From contig CAMEWO010000005.1 of assembly GCA_945946665.1 (NCBI GenBank), forward strand, positions 1 to 64,000: a stretch of DNA of 64,000 nt, in the 5' to 3' direction. This stretch comes from an uncultured Eubacterium sp. Lineage in GTDB: Bacteria > Bacillota > Clostridia > Lachnospirales > Lachnospiraceae. Position 1 is the stretch's first letter. Each line of letters opens with the position of its first letter. The notes under the pieces are model-generated. The model saw only the letters and a program-made list of their open reading frames with translations, had not been told where the DNA came from and searched no databases. The translations under genes and the position numbers were made by a program. Below, one piece after another: positions 27,409-36,613 of the stretch.

Positions 27409-28167
27409 TTACACCTCAAGCTTCTGCAGGAAGGCTTTGGTTCTTTCATTTGAAGGATTATCAAGAACCTGCTTAGGGTCGCCCTCTTCAATAATCACTC
27501 CCTCATCCATGAAAATAACTCTGTCTGCTACTTTTCTGGCAAAATCAATTTCATGGGTTACTATAACCATGGTCATATTCTCATCTGCCAGCTGTCTTAA
27601 AACCTTTAATATACCAGCTGTTATCTCAGGGTCAAGGGCAGATGTAGGCTCATCAAAGAATAGGATTTCAGGATTCATGGCAAGGGCTCTTGCTATAGCA
27701 ACTCTCTGCTGCTGTCCACCTGAAAGCTGGCATGGATAACTGTCTTCCTTCCCCTTAAGACCAACCTTCTCAATAAGTTCTCTTGCTTCTTTCTCCACCT
27801 CAGCCTTATTTCTCTTTTCCACTACAACAGGGGCGTCACACACATTCTTTAAAACGCTGAAATGTGGAAAAAGATTAAACTGCTGGAACACAAGCCCGAA
27901 TGAATTCTTTATCTTTGTAAGTTCCAATTTAGATACATATTCTGACCTGCCGTTAGCCTCACAGGCAGCCACCTGTCCGTTAATCTTAAGACTTCCCTTA
28001 TCCATAGTTTCAAGAAGGGTGGCACATCTTAAAAGAGTTGATTTACCAGAACCGGAAGGTCCGATAATTGCAACAACCTCCCCCTTCTCAACAGACATAG
28101 ATATATTCTTTAATACTTCCACATTGCCAAAGCTTTTTCCAAGATTTTCTATTTCAAGTAACTTCAT
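27409..28167 (-). CDS. Polar amino acid ABC transporter ATP-binding protein
   Basis: A 252-residue ABC ATPase of the GlnQ/HisP type. Walker A is GPSGSGKSTLLRC near residue 37. The Q-loop is VFQQFNLFPHFSVLKNV, the signature LSGGQQQRVAIARALA, and Walker B LFFDEPTSALDP. The switch histidine is in VTHEIDFARKVADRV. It lies 12 bases after the stop of the fused binding-protein/permease gene, so the two form a complete two-gene importer. The amino acid substrate is not determined. Confidence 0.94.
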   Translation of the reverse strand: MKLLEIENLGKSFGNVEVLKNISMSVEKGEVVAIIGPSGSGKSTLLRCATLLETMDKGSLKINGQVAACEANGRSEYVSKLELTKIKNSFGLVFQQFNLFPHFSVLKNVCDAPVVVEKRNKAEVEKEARELIEKVGLKGKEDSYPCQLSGGQQQRVAIARALAMNPEILFFDEPTSALDPEITAGILKVLRQLADENMTMVIVTHEIDFARKVADRVIFMDEGVIIEEGDPKQVLDNPSNERTKAFLQKLEV

Positions 28168-28179
28168 TGAACTGCCCTC

Positions 28180-29706
28180 CTATCTGTAATACTGCATTTT
28201 CTTCTCAATCCACTCCATAAACATAGCAACTGCAAAATTGAATATGTAGTAGAACAGACCTGCAACAAATAAAGGTATCATGCTTGCCTCTGCTGCAACA
28301 AGCTGCTTCGCCATAGTGAACATTTCTGTATAGGCAAGGGCAAATGCAAGGGATGTATCTTTAACAAGAGTGATTACCTCATTAGTAACAGGAGGAAGCA
28401 CTCTCTTAACCATCTGAGGGAATATGATTCTTACAAATGTCTGGGCTTTAGTGTATCCCAGCACATCTGCCGCCTCATACTGTCCCACTGGGATACTCTC
28501 TATTCCAGCACGGTAAATCTCGGCGAAATACGCTGCATAATTAAGGGAGAATCCAATAATTACAGCAATAAACCTGTACTGTGATGACACCTGGATTCTG
28601 AACAGGAAGTAAGGTCCAAAGAATACCACAAGAAGCTGTAACATCAGTGGTGTTCCTCTCATAATTGATATGTATATCTTAGCAATCCACTGTAAAACCT
28701 TAACCTTTGACATTCTTACAAAGCAAAGAAGCAGTCCCAATGGAAGCGAGAATATCAGTGTAAGAAAGAATATCGACAGAGTTGACAACATACCCATTCC
28801 AAGCTGTTTTACTATATAGAGTAATTTGCTTCCAAAGGATTCTTTGTCCTTTCCAGTGGCATCCTGAAGATATGCACTGTCTGTTCCTTCATTTCCAAGA
28901 CATACACAGTCTGTAAGTTCCCATTTTGAGGCAATCTGGGCAAATGTACCATCTGAGAGCATCTCATTAAGGGATGTCTGAACCATGTCTCTTAATTCTG
29001 TATTACCCAGCTTGAATCCAATTCCATACTGCTCACTGGATACATGTTCTGAAAGCATTGTAAACTTACTGCCCCGCTGCTTAATCTGGTAATTAGCCAC
29101 ACCAATATCCATACAGATGGCATCTACCGAACCAGCCTCCAGATTCATGAATGCACTGTTATAATCTCCAACCTGTGTAAGGCTCTTAAATGAAGCACAC
29201 AAATCAATGTTCTTTTGTTCTGCATCCTCTCCGGTAAATGCTGCAAGTGCCGATGAATCAGCCTGAACAACTACATTTTTGCCGGCAAGGTCTGAAAGAT
29301 TCTTTATGTTTGAATCGCTCTTTACAATCACAACCTGTGAATTGTCAACATAGGCTGTAGACCATGTATAATCCTTCTCTCTGCCATTGATTGTAAATCC
29401 ATTCCAGATACAGTCAATAGAGCCCGAGTTAAGCTCCATATCCTTGGAATCCCAGTCAATTGGCTGTTTAACCAGTGTCCATCCATTTCTTTTAGCCACT
29501 TCCTCTGCCAGATCAAGGTCGAATCCAACATAATTGCCGTCACTGTCCTTGTATCCGTATGGTGGAAATTCTGCATCAAATCCCACAGTAAATGTGGTAC
29601 GTTCTGTTTTACTGTCCTGCCTGCTGCCACAGCCTGACACAACTGTTACAATCACTGACAGTAAAACAAATGTAATTAATAATTTTGACAATCTGTTTTT
29701 CTTCAT
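28180..29706 (-). CDS. Fused amino acid-binding lipoprotein and ABC permease
   Basis: A 508-residue protein joining two usually separate parts. A signal peptide ends in lipobox VSGC (lipid cysteine 26). A family 3 amino-acid-binding domain follows (about 40-270, TVGFDAEFPPYGYKDSDG and LAEEVAKRNGWTLV). From about residue 290 it is a HisM-type permease with about five membrane segments. The permease loop reads GIESIPVGQYEAADVLGYTKAQTFVRI. The start is MKKNRLS at 29706 behind GGAGAAGATTAC; the frame opens earlier at 29763 but without a better site. Fused receptors of this kind are known in Firmicutes. Confidence 0.92.
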   Translation of the reverse strand: MKKNRLSKLLITFVLLSVIVTVVSGCGSRQDSKTERTTFTVGFDAEFPPYGYKDSDGNYVGFDLDLAEEVAKRNGWTLVKQPIDWDSKDMELNSGSIDCIWNGFTINGREKDYTWSTAYVDNSQVVIVKSDSNIKNLSDLAGKNVVVQADSSALAAFTGEDAEQKNIDLCASFKSLTQVGDYNSAFMNLEAGSVDAICMDIGVANYQIKQRGSKFTMLSEHVSSEQYGIGFKLGNTELRDMVQTSLNEMLSDGTFAQIASKWELTDCVCLGNEGTDSAYLQDATGKDKESFGSKLLYIVKQLGMGMLSTLSIFFLTLIFSLPLGLLLCFVRMSKVKVLQWIAKIYISIMRGTPLMLQLLVVFFGPYFLFRIQVSSQYRFIAVIIGFSLNYAAYFAEIYRAGIESIPVGQYEAADVLGYTKAQTFVRIIFPQMVKRVLPPVTNEVITLVKDTSLAFALAYTEMFTMAKQLVAAEASMIPLFVAGLFYYIFNFAVAMFMEWIEKKMQYYR

Positions 29707-29768
29707 GTAATCTTCTCCACTCCTTTTATTTTTCAACCGGCAGTCCCAAAGCCCTTTTATCATATCTA

Positions 29769-30059
29769 TCAGTTTAACATTAAGCCCTTTCTCAAAGCAA
29801 CCATGAATATAACAGGTACTACTGCCTGTATCATAAGAATAACAGGTATTCCCACTGTGAATTTCTTATGCTTTGTCTTATGCCTGAAAAAGCGCATCCC
29901 CAGAAGCGCCCCTACAGATCCTCCAATCACTGCAAGACCTATAAGTGTCGCTTCTGAAATGCGCCATTCATGATTCTTTGCCCTTTGTTTGTCAATTCCA
30001 AAAACAATAAATGTTATAATATTAACTGCCAGAAGGTACAAGAAAATCATTCTGCCCAT
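29769..30059 (-). CDS. DUF1294 family small membrane protein
   Basis: A 96-residue protein with three hydrophobic segments (about 3-20, 38-58 and 72-90). The stretch FGIDKQRAKNHEWRISEATL followed by GGSVGALLGMRFFRHKTKH is the characteristic DUF1294 pattern. The function of the family is unknown. GAGGTGTAATGC precedes the ATG, and the start lies three bases after the stop of the TIM-barrel gene, so it is translated from the same message. Confidence 0.85.
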   Translation of the reverse strand: MGRMIFLYLLAVNIITFIVFGIDKQRAKNHEWRISEATLIGLAVIGGSVGALLGMRFFRHKTKHKKFTVGIPVILMIQAVVPVIFMVALRKGLMLN

Positions 30060-30062
30060 GCA

Positions 30063-30899
30063 TTACACCTCTGCATATGTCTTTTCCATGAATTCCCTTG
30101 TAGCAATGGCATTCTCAGGCACAGTATTCTCCAGTGTCACATGGACGTATGGCTTATACTGCTTAATCTTACTTAATAACAGCGGATAATTAAGTCCACC
30201 TGTTCCTGCCGCTATTGATTTGAGTTCACTGCCTTCGACCACGTAATCCTTACAGTGGACTACTGCTATTTCATTCCTTAACAGGTCAAATGCCTTCTCA
30301 ATTATCTCGTCCTGCTGTGGAAGATTATCTACACACAGAAGGTTAACTGGGTCAAATATAATCTGAAGATTAGGAGAATTAATTGCATCCAGCACCTTTC
30401 TTGCCCTCTCAACAGTGTACACAATATGCTTCCACACTGGTTCAATGGCTACTATCACCCCAAACTGCTCCGCATATTTTACAATAGGCTTCAGATTCTC
30501 AATAAAAAGCTGTAATGCCTCCTCTGAGTGGTTAGCAGGCTCGTACTTGTACTCTTCATTCACTGCACCTGTCTCTGTTCCCACAACGCCACATCCAAGA
30601 ATACTTGCAAATCTAATATGTGCCTTGTATTTTTCAACTATTTCAGCGTGCTTTTCTGGATTAGGATTGCACAGATTAAGGTAACATCCTAAAACTGCCA
30701 CATCTACCTTGTTCTCCTGACACAGTTCTTTCATGTACATAGCAAGCCCCGGAGTCATTGTACATAAATCCGGCTTAAACTCCTTAATTGACTTGCTTAA
30801 TGCAATATGCATACACTTAAATCCCTGATTGTGAATATTGGGAATAAGCTGTTCTAATGGCGCATATGCCACATCATGTGCTCTTATACCTAATCTCAT
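30063..30899 (-). CDS. Sugar phosphate isomerase/epimerase-like TIM-barrel protein
   Basis: A 278-residue protein of the xylose-isomerase-like/AP-endonuclease-2 TIM-barrel superfamily. Characteristic pieces are VAIEPVWKHIVYTVERARKV, IIFDPVNLLCVDN, VVHCKDYVVEG and VHVTLENTVPENA; their acidic and histidine residues would bind a divalent metal. The start is MRLGIRAHD at 30899, with GGAGAGG nine bases upstream; the frame begins earlier at 30926. It lies downstream of the rhamnogalacturonan-lyase-like gene on the same strand, which suggests a role in processing a sugar from pectin. The substrate is unknown. Confidence 0.82.
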   Translation of the reverse strand: MRLGIRAHDVAYAPLEQLIPNIHNQGFKCMHIALSKSIKEFKPDLCTMTPGLAMYMKELCQENKVDVAVLGCYLNLCNPNPEKHAEIVEKYKAHIRFASILGCGVVGTETGAVNEEYKYEPANHSEEALQLFIENLKPIVKYAEQFGVIVAIEPVWKHIVYTVERARKVLDAINSPNLQIIFDPVNLLCVDNLPQQDEIIEKAFDLLRNEIAVVHCKDYVVEGSELKSIAAGTGGLNYPLLLSKIKQYKPYVHVTLENTVPENAIATREFMEKTYAEV

Positions 30900-30994
30900 G
30901 CTCTTTTTCCTCTCCTTAAACATCATTATAAGTTAACAAACTATCTTCATTAATTCTACTACGTATGAATTACACCGTCAAACACAATTAAGCT

Positions 30995-33376
30995 TTATAC
31001 TTCCCATATACCTGCATCAGATACTGCCTTGTAATATGTAATCAGAGGTATGAATGATGAGCCAAATGTTTTTGTTGATTCTCCTGAAACAACAACAGCA
31101 TCCTCAATAATAGTCTTAGAGCCAAGGCTTGTTTTAGACTGTGTCAATGCATTCTTAAATGTTTTAAGTCCAGGAAGCAGATATTTCTTGTCACCTGTAA
31201 GCTCATATCCGATTGCCAGTGATTCCAGCAGCAGGTTGTTATTTCCTAACCTCTGGAGGCTTGGAAGTTCCTTGTAATAGAAAAGGCCTACATCAAGCAT
31301 GCAGTTATCAATCAGGTCATCAACTGCTGACAGAATCATATTCTTAATATCTTCTCTTGGAAATACCCTGTAATAACGCATAAGCGAACCTACTGCAACA
31401 GAAATCATAAAGCCCACTCTCACCGTTGTATTATCAGTATAAGGAGCCAGCCACTCACCGTATTCTTCTGTCCATACCTTAAAGCTGTTTACAATCCACT
31501 CACATTTTTCAAGCCATTTCTTATCAGCAGTTTCCACATACAATGCAGTAAGTGTTCTTAATGCCCATCCCGTCTCTCTGGCATTAGCTTCACCTGGTTT
31601 TGCATACATAGGAGTATCAAGAAGCCTTAAAACATTCTCTCCGATTCCTATAGCTGTCTCATAGCCTCTCTCATCACCTGTGAAATGATAATAATCAAAA
31701 AGTCCTTCAACCCATTCATGGGAGCATACCATAAGACCGTTGTTGCAATGTCCTGCTGTGTGTTCCCACTGTCCTCCAACTCTTAATGGGTCTTCGCTGT
31801 AATGGCATACATCAACATCCATCCAGTGGGTCGCAGATGTAATAAGATAATCCTGGAAACGTCTTATTCCAGTTCTTGCATATTCAAGGGCACATGAATG
31901 AGGATAATCATATTCATTATTACTCCACACAGGTCTTCCGTTGCCTCTGCCCTGCCTTGTATAATTCTCATCAATGGTATCGCCCCAGTTAATCATTCCA
32001 TAACTTCTGCCATGTGCATCACACTTTGATATAAGAGAAATCTCTACGTCATCATCCAGCGTCTCAGGAAATACATCAAGCATAACACCTGATTCCTTAA
32101 ATACATCCGGACTGATATATGGTTTATCAGGCATCTGGTATATCAGGCTTCTGTTGTCAATCTCTAAAATAGGCAGTGATGGGCTGTGGAAATGCATAAG
32201 GAATTTCTGTTCTCTTGCCATACCTGACTGCATTACCACCCTGTTAATACCCTCTGGAACCAGCATAACTGCTATTCCATCCTTATCAGATTTCACTGCT
32301 TTAGGGTAATTCTGCTGTGCCTGATATACAGTTATACATAATCCTGCCCTGTCATCAGTCCTGTCTGCCAGAAATGTTCCATAGAATACTTCTGCAAAAT
32401 GCTCATTAGCCTCATTTACAAGATATTTATCATCTATAACTTTATTGACCTCTTCACCATCCTGTCCAATATAAAAATCAGTCTTATAATTAGATGATGC
32501 TGCAATTGTCCTCACATTAGCAAGGGATATTTTCTCATCAAATATAGCCAGTTCATTAATTCCCCTGGTATGATAAACCGGTCCTTCTGCATTAGTGTTA
32601 TCTGTAAGCTTGTCACCACAGCCTGTAGAGTCCGGCTCTTCAATAATGTTAATTGGCTTAAGACATCCATTGACACATAAATCGCCCCTGTCTTTGGCAT
32701 AGAACACTAAAGAAGCTACATGAAGTGGACTGCTGCTTGTATTAATTAATCTGTAGGAAACCTCCACCCATGGCTTTCCAGCATAAGCTGTAATACGCAG
32801 TGAGAAATCGTAATGTTTGTCAGCTGCATCTGAAATGTTGCTTCCATCTGCTGACAAGATAACGCAGACATCCCCTTCTTCCACTACCTTCCACTGTCCG
32901 ATTTTAACGCCATACTGGATTCCTTCTCCATCCTTAAGTAATGGTCCAACAAAATTGCTGCGGTCATATTCCCTGTTACCATCATTAACATACTCAAATA
33001 TTCCATCAGAATCATTCTTAACTGTAAACTTTAAGGCTCCAGTATCAACTGCATATCCCACATCAGTTTTATCAAGATTAATTCCCTGTCCCTTAGCTGC
33101 AGGTAAATCTGTTCCATCCATCTTGAGCTGAAGAACAGTTCCCTTATTACCAGGGAGGTCAGCTAAGAATCTCACATACATATATCTTACTGAACCGTCA
33201 TCATATCTTGAAGTTACCTTTGTCTGGGACATAACCTTTTTGTTGTTCTGAATAACTTCCACATTATCGGTACTTTTAAGTTCCCCTTTCTTTACAGGAA
33301 TACATACTCCACAAGGTTCCTGTATTCTGTCATATCTGTAAAGCTTATCAAACATAATATCAATTGTACTAGCCAT
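30995..33376 (-). CDS. Exo-rhamnogalacturonan lyase-like protein (PcRGLX/PL26-type fold)
   Basis: A 793-residue protein without a signal peptide, so probably cytoplasmic. The N-terminal RIFT-barrel-type region (IMFDKLYRYDRIQEPCGVCIP, then DGSVRYMYVRFLADLP) and a later alpha/alpha-toroid-like half resemble the PcRGLX family of exo-acting rhamnogalacturonan lyases. Examples of the later half are HSCALEYARTGIRRFQDYLI and HTAGHCNNGLMVCSHEWVEG. A cytoplasmic exo-lyase would act on imported rhamnogalacturonan oligosaccharides. This is family-level recognition, not proof of substrate. TGGAGGTTTGAT precedes the ATG. The TIM-barrel gene follows 95 bases downstream. Confidence 0.72.
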   Translation of the reverse strand: MASTIDIMFDKLYRYDRIQEPCGVCIPVKKGELKSTDNVEVIQNNKKVMSQTKVTSRYDDGSVRYMYVRFLADLPGNKGTVLQLKMDGTDLPAAKGQGINLDKTDVGYAVDTGALKFTVKNDSDGIFEYVNDGNREYDRSNFVGPLLKDGEGIQYGVKIGQWKVVEEGDVCVILSADGSNISDAADKHYDFSLRITAYAGKPWVEVSYRLINTSSSPLHVASLVFYAKDRGDLCVNGCLKPINIIEEPDSTGCGDKLTDNTNAEGPVYHTRGINELAIFDEKISLANVRTIAASSNYKTDFYIGQDGEEVNKVIDDKYLVNEANEHFAEVFYGTFLADRTDDRAGLCITVYQAQQNYPKAVKSDKDGIAVMLVPEGINRVVMQSGMAREQKFLMHFHSPSLPILEIDNRSLIYQMPDKPYISPDVFKESGVMLDVFPETLDDDVEISLISKCDAHGRSYGMINWGDTIDENYTRQGRGNGRPVWSNNEYDYPHSCALEYARTGIRRFQDYLITSATHWMDVDVCHYSEDPLRVGGQWEHTAGHCNNGLMVCSHEWVEGLFDYYHFTGDERGYETAIGIGENVLRLLDTPMYAKPGEANARETGWALRTLTALYVETADKKWLEKCEWIVNSFKVWTEEYGEWLAPYTDNTTVRVGFMISVAVGSLMRYYRVFPREDIKNMILSAVDDLIDNCMLDVGLFYYKELPSLQRLGNNNLLLESLAIGYELTGDKKYLLPGLKTFKNALTQSKTSLGSKTIIEDAVVVSGESTKTFGSSFIPLITYYKAVSDAGIWEV

Positions 33377-33623
33377 ATCAAACCTCCATCAATAAAAAAT
33401 CTGTAGTATCAGCTTTAGTTGGTATTTCACGCATATCCAGCCACCATATTTAATTCCGGTTGCTTTTACTGATATTATATTAACATACATCATCTTATTA
33501 CTCTACTAATTTTAATTACTATTAAGGATTATTTTACTGAAAAAATATTCTTATATTGCTTTTCTTGAAATGAGTACTTTAAATTGTTATACTAATAAAA
33601 AATGTTCTGAAATGGAGATAAAT

Positions 33624-34148
33624 ATGAACTATGCAGAAATAAAATACTGTGATATCGCCAATGGCCCCGGAGTAAGAACCTCCATTTTTGTCAGTGGATG
33701 TACCCACCGGTGCAAAGGATGTTTCAATGAAATCGCATGGGATTTTAATTATGGAAAACCATTTACAGAGGAAACCATAAATGAGATAACAGACTCCCTT
33801 AGACCTGACTATATTACAGGACTTACGGTTCTTGGAGGAGAACCCTTTGAACATGCAAACCAGATTGGTCTTCTGCCTCTTCTTGAAAGGGTGCGGAAAG
33901 AATTACCCCACAAGTCAATCTGGTGCTTCACAGGTTATCTGTTTGACAAGGATATCCTTGATAAAATGTGTCCCCAGTGGCCTGAAACCAGCAGGATGCT
34001 CTCCTGCATTGATGTGCTTGTAGACGGCCCATTCGTTGAAGAAAAGAAGGACTTAATGCTTAAATTCAAAGGTTCCAGCAACCAGAGAACTATTATGGTT
34101 CAGGAATCACTGAAAGCAGGAGAAATTATACTGTACAACTTTGATTAA
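33624..34148 (+). CDS. nrdG: Anaerobic ribonucleotide reductase activating protein NrdG
   Basis: A 174-residue radical SAM activase that installs the glycyl radical on class III ribonucleotide reductase. The iron-sulfur motif is SGCTHRCKGCFN (C-x3-C-x2-C) near residue 27-34. It is preceded by DIANGPGVRTSIFV and followed by TGLTVLGGEPFEHANQ. The start is MNYAEIKY at 33624 behind GGAGATAAAT; the frame opens at 33570 but that adds a non-family leader. The reductase gene nrdD is not adjacent, unlike many genomes. dut follows on the same strand. The 247-base AT-rich gap upstream shows no other gene. Confidence 0.94.
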   Translation: MNYAEIKYCDIANGPGVRTSIFVSGCTHRCKGCFNEIAWDFNYGKPFTEETINEITDSLRPDYITGLTVLGGEPFEHANQIGLLPLLERVRKELPHKSIWCFTGYLFDKDILDKMCPQWPETSRMLSCIDVLVDGPFVEEKKDLMLKFKGSSNQRTIMVQESLKAGEIILYNFD

Positions 34149-34226
34149 GTGCTCCAGAAAATGCCTGCAATCAATATACAGAAGGAATTTTAAAAGTTAA
34201 ATATAAATTTAAGAAAAGAGGATATT

Positions 34227-34670
34227 ATGGAAACAACTGTTAAAATCAAAAAACTCTCGCCTAATGCCATTATTCCATCATATGGAACTGAATTTGCTGC
34301 AGGAGCAGACCTCTATGCATGTACTGACGAAAGCATAACCATCAATCCAGGCGAAACCCAGTTTATACACACAGGATTGGCAATGGAGATTCCCACAGGG
34401 CTTGTTGGACTTATATATGCAAGAAGCGGCATGGCATGCAAAAAAGGAGTTGCACCAGCAAATAAGGTAGGTGTAATTGATTCTGACTATAGAGGTGAAA
34501 TCATTGTTGCACTTTACAACCATGCCAGTGAGCCATTAACAATTAATCATGGTGAGCGTATTGCACAGATGGTTTATGCACCATATTACACAGCCACATT
34601 CGTTGAAGCAGAGGAACTGGAAGACTCTGTAAGAGGTGAAGGAGGCTTTGGTTCTACAGGGACAAGATAG
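34227..34670 (+). CDS. dut: dUTP pyrophosphatase Dut
   Basis: A 147-residue trimeric-type dUTPase that removes dUTP and supplies dUMP for thymidylate. Motifs visible are AAGADLYA, IYARSGMACKKGV, VGVIDSDYRGEI (catalytic aspartate), ERIAQMVYAPYY and the C-terminal arm RGEGGFGSTG. The length is normal. AAGAGGATATT precedes the ATG. It lies 78 bases after nrdG, consistent with a shared deoxynucleotide theme. A strong terminator follows. Confidence 0.96.
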   Translation: METTVKIKKLSPNAIIPSYGTEFAAGADLYACTDESITINPGETQFIHTGLAMEIPTGLVGLIYARSGMACKKGVAPANKVGVIDSDYRGEIIVALYNHASEPLTINHGERIAQMVYAPYYTATFVEAEELEDSVRGEGGFGSTGTR

Positions 34671-34677
34671 ATATGCT

Positions 34678-34707
34678 AAAAGCCCTGCAGAAGACTGCAG
34701 GGCTTTT
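34678..34707. terminator. Bidirectional intrinsic terminator between dut and the trigger-factor-like gene
   Basis: AAAAGCCCTGCAG (34678-34690) pairs perfectly with CTGCAGGGCTTTT (34695-34707) around a 4-base loop. The A-run and T-run at the ends let it work for both convergent genes. Confidence 0.92.
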
Positions 34708-34741
34708 ATATTGCATTAAATAGATTCTATTCAGTTTTGCT

Positions 34742-35791
34742 TTATTTTCTTACTGCACTTTCAATGACGAAATCCTGGGCTTTCTGCATAAGCATGCCAA
34801 CCACAATCTTGTCCTTTCCAAACTTCTTCTGGAATGTTTCTTTATCACCGTAGCCATTATCTGATGCAAACTGCTCTAAATCGCCTTTGTACTCATATTC
34901 AGTAACTGCTAGCCCTTCCTTCTCAGCAATGGCACACATAATCATTTCCTGGGAAACGTTTCTCTTAACATATTCCTCAAAGCTCATGTTCATGTTTTCC
35001 TGACAATACTCATCCACTGACTGGTTCTTCATTAAAGAATACATCTTAACAGCTGACTCATACTCGTCCTTCTTGCTGTTGTAGAATTCCTCAGGGAAAC
35101 TGGTAACCTTACATGTATCCTGAAGCTTCTTAAGGACTTCAGCCTTCTTCTGTTCTTCTATCTCTTCATCAATATCAGACTGTAATTCTTCCTTTAACTT
35201 CTGCTTGTACTGTTCCACAGTATCCACACCAAAATTCTCCTTAACATAGGCATCTGTAATCATTGGTGTAGTTGCCTGTTCCAGCTTAGTCATTGTAATC
35301 TCAAATACGATTTTCTTGCCGGCGTATTCTGCTGCCTGTGTAAAATCTTCAGGAACAACCAGCTGTACAATCTTATGCTCTCCAGTCTTCATTCCATACA
35401 GGGCATCAACAAATCCATCTACAACGAAGGTGTCTGTTCCCAGAACAATTTCATAATCATTATTGGAAAATCCACTTACCTGGAGACCATTGATAGTTGC
35501 AGAGAAATCAACTGTTACTTTATCTCCCTCCTTAGCCCCTCTTGATGTTATCTCCTGATAAGTTACACTATCCTTCTGGTCGCTTAATATTCTCTTATTG
35601 ATGATATCCTTCTCAATCCCCTCTTCATCAACAGAATACTCAATCTCCTTATACTGTCCAAGTTCCACATGATCAGTTGGATTATAACCATAATTAGGCT
35701 TAATCTTGGTGTTACAGCCAGATGTACCCATAATCACAAGTGCTGTAGCAAAACAAAGACACGCTTTTTTGATTCCTTTATTGTTAAACAT
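34742..35791 (-). CDS. Trigger-factor-like FKBP-type peptidyl-prolyl isomerase, lipoprotein
   Basis: A 349-residue lipoprotein with lipobox TSGC (cysteine 26). The mature part has an FKBP-like domain (about 85-170, GAKEGDKVTVDFSATINGLQV and VDALYGMKTGEHKIVQLVVPEDF). A C-terminal helical region resembling trigger factor follows (TDAYVKENFGVDTVEQYKQKLKEEL onward). It lacks the ribosome-binding N-domain of true trigger factor. It probably helps fold secreted proteins outside the membrane. AGAGGATTAAT precedes the ATG. Confidence 0.85.
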   Translation of the reverse strand: MFNNKGIKKACLCFATALVIMGTSGCNTKIKPNYGYNPTDHVELGQYKEIEYSVDEEGIEKDIINKRILSDQKDSVTYQEITSRGAKEGDKVTVDFSATINGLQVSGFSNNDYEIVLGTDTFVVDGFVDALYGMKTGEHKIVQLVVPEDFTQAAEYAGKKIVFEITMTKLEQATTPMITDAYVKENFGVDTVEQYKQKLKEELQSDIDEEIEEQKKAEVLKKLQDTCKVTSFPEEFYNSKKDEYESAVKMYSLMKNQSVDEYCQENMNMSFEEYVKRNVSQEMIMCAIAEKEGLAVTEYEYKGDLEQFASDNGYGDKETFQKKFGKDKIVVGMLMQKAQDFVIESAVRK

Positions 35792-35892
35792 ATTAATCCT
35801 CTTTCTGAAAATTTTTTCTAAACAATCTTGTACATGATAACATATATGTCCTGTTTTTCATAGTGTTTTTACAGAATTTCACAATATTTTCA

Positions 35893-35945
35893 CGAAAGAA
35901 AAGCTGTTGCAGCAAGCACTTAACATGCCTGGTACAACAGCCTTT
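35893..35945 (-). terminator. Terminator of the infC-rpmI-rplT operon
   Basis: On minus, AAAGGCTGTTG (35935-35945) pairs with CAACAGCTTT (35900-35909) and is followed by TTCTTTC. The 25-base loop is large. Position just after rplT supports the call. Confidence 0.7.
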
Positions 35946-35984
35946 CATTATGAATGATATTCCAAATATATCAAATGTATGAGA

Positions 35985-36341
35985 TTAAGCCAGCTTTGAC
36001 TTAGCTAACTCAGCAAGCTTTGCAAAACCTTCTGCGTCATTGATTGCCATCTCTGACAATACCTTTCTGTTAAGGTCTACGTTAGCAAGCTTTAAACCAT
36101 GCATAAGCTTGCTGTATGATAAACCATTCATTCTTGCAGCAGCATTAATTCTTGCAATCCATAACTGTCTGAACTGTCTCTTCTTCTGCTTTCTGCCCTT
36201 GTATGACTCTGTAAGAGCTCTCATTACAGACTGCTTAGCAACTCTGTACTGCTTAGATCTTGCTCCTCTGTAGCCCTTAGCCAGCTTTAATACTCTATTG
36301 TGCTTCTTCTTTGCGTTCATACCGCCTTTAATTCTTGCCAT
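35985..36341 (-). CDS. rplT: 50S ribosomal protein L20
   Basis: A 118-residue, strongly basic ribosomal protein needed early in large-subunit assembly. It begins [20 protein letters not shown] and contains [20 protein letters not shown] and [20 protein letters not shown], all diagnostic. In Firmicutes L20 also represses its own operon by acting on the leader of infC. GGAGGAATATAAA precedes the ATG. It is the last gene of infC-rpmI-rplT. Confidence 0.98.
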   Translation of the reverse strand: MARIKGGMNAKKKHNRVLKLAKGYRGARSKQYRVAKQSVMRALTESYKGRKQKKRQFRQLWIARINAAARMNGLSYSKLMHGLKLANVDLNRKVLSEMAINDAEGFAKLAELAKSKLA

Positions 36342-36373
36342 TTTATATTCCTCCTTCTATACCTACCTGCAAA

Positions 36374-36571
36374 TTAAAGGTAAGGCATGATCTTCTTCAT
36401 TGTCTTAACATTAGTTGCATCTGTCATAGCTGCGTGTCTAAGATTTCTCTTTCTCTTAGTTGTCTTCTTAGTAAGGATATGGCTCTTGTAAGCTTTGCTT
36501 CTCTTTAACTTACCTGTACCAGTTACTTTAAAACGCTTTGCAGCTGCTCTCTTTGTCTTTACCTTTGGCAT
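36374..36571 (-). CDS. rpmI: 50S ribosomal protein L35
   Basis: A 65-residue basic protein of the large ribosomal subunit. [20 protein letters not shown] and [20 protein letters not shown] are the family signature. TAGGAGGTTTATT precedes the ATG. It lies between infC and rplT, 32 bases from the rplT start, as in nearly all Firmicutes. Confidence 0.98.
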   Translation of the reverse strand: MPKVKTKRAAAKRFKVTGTGKLKRSKAYKSHILTKKTTKRKRNLRHAAMTDATNVKTMKKIMPYL

Positions 36572-36613
36572 AATAAACCTCCTAGAAAATAATCAAATAG
36601 TAATTTATATATT

